Assembly: GCA_044222195.1 (NCBI GenBank)
Contig: JBGANS010000021.1
Span: 11,358-75,357 of the forward strand
Origin: JAHBXE01 sp044222195
Lineage (GTDB): Bacteria > Planctomycetota > Phycisphaerae > Phycisphaerales > UBA1924
Direction of reading: 5' to 3'
Length of the DNA: 64,000 nucleotides
The notes beneath the pieces were generated by a model, which worked only from the letters and a program-made list of their open reading frames with translations, was not told where the DNA came from and did no database searches. Positions 59,086 to 64,000 of this stretch are shown here, one piece after another (positions within the stretch are counted from its first letter, which is position 1; each line of letters opens with the position of its first letter). The position numbers and the translations under genes are program-made.

Positions 59086-60327
59086 ATGATCCGCCGCAGC
59101 ACTCCCTGGCTCATCCTCGCGATCCTGCTGATCCCTTCCACCTCCTTCGCCCAGCAGAAGCGCTCGGTCAAGCGACCCGCCCCACCGCCTCACTTCCCCG
59201 AACTCGACGACGCCGCCGGAGATGATCTCTCCCCCCTCCTCGCCGACATCGTCCGTGACCGCAAGGTTCCCGGCATGGCCGCGGCCCTCATCAAGGGCCG
59301 GGAAGTCGTCGCCACCGGCGTCGCCGGCGTACGCAAGTCTGGCGAACGCGACGAAGTCACCATCGAGGACAAGTGGCACCTCGGCTCCGACACCAAGGCC
59401 ATGACCGCCACGCTCTGCGGCATTCTCGTCGATGAGGACAAGCTCCGCTGGGACCTGACCCTCGCCGAATGCTTCCCCGACCTCGCCCCGAAAATGGACG
59501 CCGGATTCAGGTCCGTCACCCTCGAGCAGCTCCTCACCAACCGCGGCGGCTGCCCCGCCAATCTCGACCGAGATGGCCTGTGGAAGACGCTCTGGGACTT
59601 CAAGGGAACGCCAACCGAGGCCCGTCGAGCGTTGCTGGAAGGAGTCACAAAGCACCCGCCGGAGTACGCGCCCGGGTCCAAGTTCGTGTACTCCAACGCC
59701 AACTTCGCCATCGCCGGTCACATGGCCGAAACAGTCATGAAGACGCCCTGGGAAGAACTCATCACGCGGAAACTCTTCGATCCCCTCCAGATGTTCTCCA
59801 TCGGCTTCGGTGCGCCAGGCACCAAGGCCGCCAAGCCGCCCGCAAACCCCGACCCGAAGGCTCCCCCCGTCTCGCTCATCGATCAGCCCCGCGGCCACCG
59901 TTCGAGCGGCACCCCTGTCGAACCCGGCCCCACCGCCGACAACCCCGTCGCCATCGGACCCGCCGGAATCGTCCACTGCACCATCGCCGACTGGGCCAAG
60001 TTCATCACCCTCCACCTGCGCGCCGCCGAGGGCGACTACAAGCTCCTCAAGCCCGAGACCTTCCAAAAACTCCACCAGCCTGCCGCCGGCGAGGGACCCA
60101 AGTACGCCATGGGCTGGATCGTCACCAGCCGCGCATGGGCCGGCGAGGGCGAGAGAGTGCTGACCCACGCCGGCAGCAACACCATGTGGTACTGCACCAC
60201 ATGGATCGCGCCCGAAAAAGACCTCGCCATCCTCATCACCTGCAACCAGGGCGGTGATGAAGCCACCAAGGCCTGCGACGACGCCGCCATGATGCTCATC
60301 AGAGAAGCCGTCAGGTTCGGCAAGTAG
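59086..60327 (+). CDS. Exported serine hydrolase of the beta-lactamase/DD-peptidase fold
   Basis: 413 residues with a signal peptide (MIRRSTPWLILAILLIPSTS, FAQ). Class C beta-lactamase-like fold (PF00144 type): SxxK active site in HLGSDTKAMTATL (Ser near 108, Lys +3), YxN motif in FVYSNANFAIAG (Tyr near 205) and a final HAGSN at about 360 corresponding to the HxG triad. All catalytic positions are present. The family includes penicillin-binding proteins, esterases and D-amino-acid peptidases, so the substrate is unknown. Confidence 0.9.
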   Translation: MIRRSTPWLILAILLIPSTSFAQQKRSVKRPAPPPHFPELDDAAGDDLSPLLADIVRDRKVPGMAAALIKGREVVATGVAGVRKSGERDEVTIEDKWHLGSDTKAMTATLCGILVDEDKLRWDLTLAECFPDLAPKMDAGFRSVTLEQLLTNRGGCPANLDRDGLWKTLWDFKGTPTEARRALLEGVTKHPPEYAPGSKFVYSNANFAIAGHMAETVMKTPWEELITRKLFDPLQMFSIGFGAPGTKAAKPPANPDPKAPPVSLIDQPRGHRSSGTPVEPGPTADNPVAIGPAGIVHCTIADWAKFITLHLRAAEGDYKLLKPETFQKLHQPAAGEGPKYAMGWIVTSRAWAGEGERVLTHAGSNTMWYCTTWIAPEKDLAILITCNQGGDEATKACDDAAMMLIREAVRFGK

Positions 60328-60358
60328 CGACGCGAGGCCGCCCGCCGCTCATCGAACC

Positions 60359-63300
60359 TCAGGGGCAGCCACCCGCGTACTGGTTGATGAAGCACTGGAA
60401 GTCATTGGCCGTCAGGACCGGCGCCAACGTGCTCCCGTCGCAGTTGGCGTAGCTCGCGCCACTCGCGTACGCGTTGATGAAACATTGAAAGTCATTGGCG
60501 GTCAGCACCGGCGCCAACGTGCTCCCGTCGCAGTTGGCGTAGCACCCGCACGGCGCGGTCTCGATCGCGCCCATGTCCACGACCGGTGCGGCCCCGACGC
60601 CGGTGTCCGGGCTGCACGGATCATCTTCACGCCGGGCGTTGCCCCGCACATCCGTGGACAGTGATTGCGCCGCCGGTGAGTCCCCCGCGTCGATCGCCGG
60701 CGACCCCGTCCCCAGGGCCAGATCGTCGTCGTCCGTTCCGGCCACGGCATCAAGCCCCAGTGGAGCCAGAAAGAGGGGATCACCCCCGATGTTCCCTTCT
60801 CCTCCCAGCGACCCTGTCCATCCCGCGACCAGGTTGTACCTGAGCGTCGCATCAGCGCCGGCCAGCAGCTTCAGCTGCCCGTTCTGCCCGCCGCCGCCCG
60901 AATCGGTGTTTCCCGAGAACACGCAGTTGGTGACGGACACCACACCATCCTCGAACGCGGCGCCGCCGCCGACCGTCCCCGCGGTGTTGAGCGAAAACGT
61001 CGTGTTCAGAACCGCCGTCTGGCAATGCTCGTTGTGCCAGAGGCCCCCGCCCGCCGTAAGACTGTGGTTGCCGGACAGCTCACTGTTGGCGAGGGTGAGA
61101 GTTCCGGAGTTGGCGTGTACCGCGCCCCCCTCCTGGCCGCTGCTGTTGCCGAGAAATCGGCACTCGGTGATCGTCGCGTGCGACCCGAACGTGTGGACGT
61201 ACGCCCCGCCATAGTGCACCGCGGCGTTGCCGGCGAAAACGCACCGCCGCATGGTCGAGGTGCTGGATTCCGAGTTCGCGGCCCCGCCGGCGAGCTGGGC
61301 CGAGTTCTGCGCAAAGCGGCACTCCACGAACGCGACCGACCCCGACGCGAACATTGACGCGGCGCCCCCTCGCACCCCGGAAGCGTTGCCGCTGAACGTG
61401 CACTCCGTGAACACCGGGCTGCTCTCGTACATGTCAACAGCTCCGCCGTCCTGCACGGACGTGTTGTCCTGAAAGAAGCACTGCACAAAGCCACCGCCGC
61501 TCCCGGTCAGCGACACCGCCCCGCCGAATCCCCCGCGGTTCCCTCGGAACACACACCCCTGCACATCCGCCGTGCCGCCGATGAAGTACGCCACAGCGCC
61601 GCCACCGAATCCGCCGGAGTTGTCCTCAAAGGTGCAGTTCCTGACCCGCGGCGATCCCCCTTCCACATACAGACCCCCGCCGCTGTCATTGAACGACATC
61701 GGCCCGTTGGCGTTCCCACCACCGATGACGAAGCCGTCGAGCACCGCTGTCTGGTCCGCGCCGGTTCCACGCACCACGTGGTACGCGTTGTCCGACCGAT
61801 TCGTGAAGTTGGGCCCGTCGTCGCCCGCCATGTCCCCACTCAGCACGGTCGGGTGCGCGAGCACGTTGCGCTGCTCCAGCAGCGTTTCATTACCGGCGAA
61901 TCCGCCGAAGATCGCCACAGCGCGAAGCAGCTGAAACGCGCTCTCGCGATCGCCTGCCAACGGCTTGTACACACCTTCGGCCACCCAGACTTCCAGACCA
62001 TCCGGCGGCACGCACGTGTTCGCGATCGCCGCGGCGAGGCTCGTGTACGCATCCGCCCAGGACGTTCCTGTTCCCGCGCCCGTCGCCGAATCGTCGACGT
62101 ACACGCGCGTCGGAGCGGCCTGGCCGGAGAGCCGCGAGCACACGAGCGGCAGTGTTCGGCTGAAGCGCCCGAACACCGCGTTCCACTGGTTGGGGTTGTT
62201 GCAGGTGGGCGTGGAAATCGCGCACGGGCCGAAGTACTGGCCCACCACCTGCCATGCCGAGTTGAACAGCGGCGCGCCCGATGATCCGGATTCCGTGATG
62301 CCGAGCGTGTAGTTGAGGTAGTGATACTGGTAGTGCCCCAGTTGCCCGAAGCAGATCGGCGACTGCGTGGTTCCGGCGCCAATCGCGATGCGCTTCTTGT
62401 CGCCCAGCGGGTGGTGGATCGTCGTCAGCGGCCCCGTCGGTTCAGCGCCCGACCATCCGGCGAGTCCCTGGCCCTGAGATGGGTCCTGGGCGAGCCGCAG
62501 GAGCGATGCGTCCGAACCGGCGGCGCTGACTTCCAGCGTTGATCCCTGCGACACGGGGAGCGTGCCGATGTCCGGCGCCGGGCCGTCGCACACCGCCGAT
62601 TGATAGAACCAGTACACAGTGAGACTCGCGGCGGCGGCGGCGGTGTTGATGCAGCGGTTGGAGGTGAGGAACCAACCGATGGTGGTCTGGATATCCGCAT
62701 CGTTCAGGAGCGCCCCGGTGCAGGCGAAGGTTCCGGCTCCGGTGGAGTACACCATGAAACCGACGGAATCGCGGGCCGTTGGATCAACGGTTTGGCATGT
62801 CACATCGACTTCGCAGGGCAGGAGGTCGGTCACACTTCCGGCGTGGGCGGGGAGCGCTGGGATTTCGGAAACTTCCTCGATGGCCAGTTGTGGCAGGCCG
62901 TGCGAGATGGGGCCGCGGTATTCGAGGTAGGCGTGTTCACCGTCGAGGATGGGGGTCCATTCGTCGCCGGCGCCGAGTGCGCCGCGGCCGCGGATGACGT
63001 AGCCGGTGCTGGAGCCGGCGATGGTGACGCTGGCCGTTGGCGGGAGATTGAGGTTGGTGAGGTGGAGTCGTGTTGCGGCGGCGGCGGGGGCGTCGATGCG
63101 GACTCGCCAGATGATTTCGGGGCCTTCCTTGGTGATGGTTCCGGCGCTCGCCGCGCGGATTGGTCCTTGGGGAGGTTGTGAGTTCACGCCGATCTGGAGC
63201 GGCTCGCCCGGGTGGGAGGGAGGCAGGACGAGTGGGCGTTCACGCGGCGGGGTGCCGCGGATGGCGGCGAGGGTCCAGGCGGGGTCGGTGGTGCTGAGAG

Positions 63301-63478
63301 AGAGTGGTCGGCGCTGGGTAGCGGTAAGGGCGTGGGATGGGGCTCGGGCGCTTGGGAGTTCAAGGATTTGGGCGGGGGCGGTGAGAGTCCATGCCAGGAG
63401 CGTTGCGGGGAGGATGGTGGCGAGTTTTTTCCGCGCATCGCGCTCAATGGTGGCGCGGAGCGATGTCGTATCGAACAC
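60359..63478 (-). CDS. Exported pseudoprotease-beta-helix protein with duplicated C-terminal module
   Basis: 1039 residues from a GTG at 63478, with AAGGA 7 nt upstream. Signal peptide up to WTLTAPAQ. Residues 170-450 resemble a lysyl-endopeptidase-type trypsin-like serine protease: DVTCQTVD, CTGALLNDAD, Ser site ITESGSSGAPLFNS, and Asp-bearing GSDASLLRL. The catalytic His position reads LTSNRCINT, Arg in place of His, so the enzyme is probably inactive. From 470 to 950 there is a right-handed beta-helix with many GGA and CxFxxN steps. Two modules CYANCDGSTLAPVLTANDFQ and NCDGSTLAPVLTANDFQCFI close the chain. An upstream frame to 63688 has no signal. Confidence 0.85.
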   Translation of the reverse strand: MFDTTSLRATIERDARKKLATILPATLLAWTLTAPAQILELPSARAPSHALTATQRRPLSLSTTDPAWTLAAIRGTPPRERPLVLPPSHPGEPLQIGVNSQPPQGPIRAASAGTITKEGPEIIWRVRIDAPAAAATRLHLTNLNLPPTASVTIAGSSTGYVIRGRGALGAGDEWTPILDGEHAYLEYRGPISHGLPQLAIEEVSEIPALPAHAGSVTDLLPCEVDVTCQTVDPTARDSVGFMVYSTGAGTFACTGALLNDADIQTTIGWFLTSNRCINTAAAAASLTVYWFYQSAVCDGPAPDIGTLPVSQGSTLEVSAAGSDASLLRLAQDPSQGQGLAGWSGAEPTGPLTTIHHPLGDKKRIAIGAGTTQSPICFGQLGHYQYHYLNYTLGITESGSSGAPLFNSAWQVVGQYFGPCAISTPTCNNPNQWNAVFGRFSRTLPLVCSRLSGQAAPTRVYVDDSATGAGTGTSWADAYTSLAAAIANTCVPPDGLEVWVAEGVYKPLAGDRESAFQLLRAVAIFGGFAGNETLLEQRNVLAHPTVLSGDMAGDDGPNFTNRSDNAYHVVRGTGADQTAVLDGFVIGGGNANGPMSFNDSGGGLYVEGGSPRVRNCTFEDNSGGFGGGAVAYFIGGTADVQGCVFRGNRGGFGGAVSLTGSGGGFVQCFFQDNTSVQDGGAVDMYESSPVFTECTFSGNASGVRGGAASMFASGSVAFVECRFAQNSAQLAGGAANSESSTSTMRRCVFAGNAAVHYGGAYVHTFGSHATITECRFLGNSSGQEGGAVHANSGTLTLANSELSGNHSLTAGGGLWHNEHCQTAVLNTTFSLNTAGTVGGGAAFEDGVVSVTNCVFSGNTDSGGGGQNGQLKLLAGADATLRYNLVAGWTGSLGGEGNIGGDPLFLAPLGLDAVAGTDDDDLALGTGSPAIDAGDSPAAQSLSTDVRGNARREDDPCSPDTGVGAAPVVDMGAIETAPCGCYANCDGSTLAPVLTANDFQCFINAYASGASYANCDGSTLAPVLTANDFQCFINQYAGGCP

Positions 63479-63914
63479 TGTCTGGTCCTTCCGTGTGCCG
63501 CGTTCGGGGCTTCGCAATCCGTGTGCCCGGCGTCGCGCAGAGAAACCGCGCGGGTGTGCGGTGTGTATCGGCGTCGGGCACACCTGTTGACCACCAAGAC
63601 GGAGCTCGGGCCGTCTGGGCGAGGTCATGCGAGCGTTCGAACGAGATGCGGCTTTGGGTTCACCTGTGGCAGAGACCGTGTTCCGCACGGGTCAGGCAAA
63701 CCCTGAGCACGAAGTGCGCGGCCGAATTTGCGGCTGGCTTTTCGGACATCGGAGTCCAGTGGTGAACATTGCGGTCTTGGTGGTACAGGCGTTTCGCCTG
63801 TCGTTATGCAAAGGCCAGAACGGGCGTACAGGCGGGACGCCTATGCCACCAATACCCAGTACTCAATACCCAGTACCGCGGAGAGGACCGGCGGCTTGCG
63901 CCGCTCGGCTCTGA
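63479..63914. other. Repeat-rich spacer
   Basis: About 435 bp without a gene. The first half probably holds the promoter of the beta-helix protein. The second half, 63768-63892, contains short repeats. No RNA gene or terminator with T-run was seen. Confidence 0.5.
63768..63892. repeat. Compound short repeats in spacer
   Basis: Two related phrases in opposite orientation around short palindromes: GTGGTACAGGCGTTTCGCCT (63779-63798) and ACAGGCGGGACGCCTATGCC (63826-63845), each centred on an AGGCG...CGCCT stem, followed by a tandem AATACCCAGTACTCAATACC (63851-63870). Confidence 0.65.
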
Positions 63915-64000
63915 TTAGCTGGTGTCGTGGGAGATGTCGGAGATGAGCCAGCAGTTGGGATGGGGCGGTTCATCGCCGCGGACGAGGGTGAGGAGGAAGT
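63915..64000 (-). CDS. Unknown protein, 3' end only (runs off window)
   Basis: The last 28 codons before a TAA at 63915-63917 read FLLTLVRGDEPPHPNCWLIS and DISHDTS. The composition with Trp, Cys and His is gene-like, and the other two frames on this strand have stops or low complexity. Nothing more can be said of its function. Confidence 0.45.
   Translation of the reverse strand, partial: FLLTLVRGDEPPHPNCWLISDISHDTS

Noticed and set aside
1..64000. Insertion sequence, integrase, prophage or defence island
   Set aside because: No transposase, recombinase, phage structural gene, restriction or toxin-antitoxin pair was recognised anywhere in the window.

Overview
The window looks like a chromosomal segment of a GC-rich planctomycete, most likely of the class Phycisphaerae. 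Reasons seen in the sequence: prepilin-type proteins with an H-X9-DG motif, ECF sigma factor next to a Hanks-type kinase with TPRs, many exported proteins ending in a duplicated Cys-containing 'LTANDFQCFLN' module, small zinc-ribbon membrane proteins of the CxxCGYD type, TMTC-like membrane/TPR proteins, bactofilins, and a high load of short dispersed repeats between genes. Genus-level identity is not determinable from the sequence alone.

Layout. 0-2 kb: ribosomal stalk operon on the minus strand (rplK-rplA-rplJ-rplL, the last cut by the window edge). 2-5 kb: a CBS-domain protein and tyrS, embedded in repeat-rich spacers. 5-7 kb: two tandem H-X9-DG prepilin-like proteins. 7-12.5 kb: MATE exporter, PP2C/SpoIIE phosphatase, a B12-binding/MeaB GTPase fusion and an MFS transporter. 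12.6-17.9 kb: small zinc/cysteine membrane proteins, a lipoprotein, infC, a CPBP protease, rpsT and two tRNA-Arg genes. 18-27.5 kb: a giant repeat-containing exported protein, an ECF sigma/kinase pair and a collagen-like exported protein. 27.8-38.5 kb: a compact plus-strand type IV pilus/type II secretion-like operon of twelve genes (PilZ, GspE, GspF, four pseudopilins, two PilX-like proteins, PilM/N-, PilO- and PilP-like proteins), mostly joined by ATGA overlaps. 38.5-46 kb: thyX, typA and three exported proteins with the duplicated C-terminal module, then a membrane-tethered sigma-like protein. 46-49 kb: a decayed region with remnants of exported proteins. 49-64 kb: small membrane proteins, a large TPR lipoprotein, two bactofilins, two TMTC-like proteins, MTA/SAH nucleosidase, DedA, a beta-lactamase-fold hydrolase, a pseudoprotease/beta-helix exported protein and the end of one more gene.

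Main themes. (1) Cell-surface architecture: five proteins carry a duplicated dockerin-like C-terminal module, which suggests a shared sorting or assembly device. (2) A pilus-like operon whose largest product joins a PilX-like N-terminus to about eight propeller-like repeats, as if minor pilin and PilY1-type adhesin were fused. (3) Short dispersed repeats invade not only spacers but also, in frame, the conserved genes tyrS and thyX. (4) Unusual translation starts: infC probably starts at AUC and a TMTC-like gene probably at CUG, both placed by good Shine-Dalgarno sequences. All identifications come from reading motifs; no database search was run.
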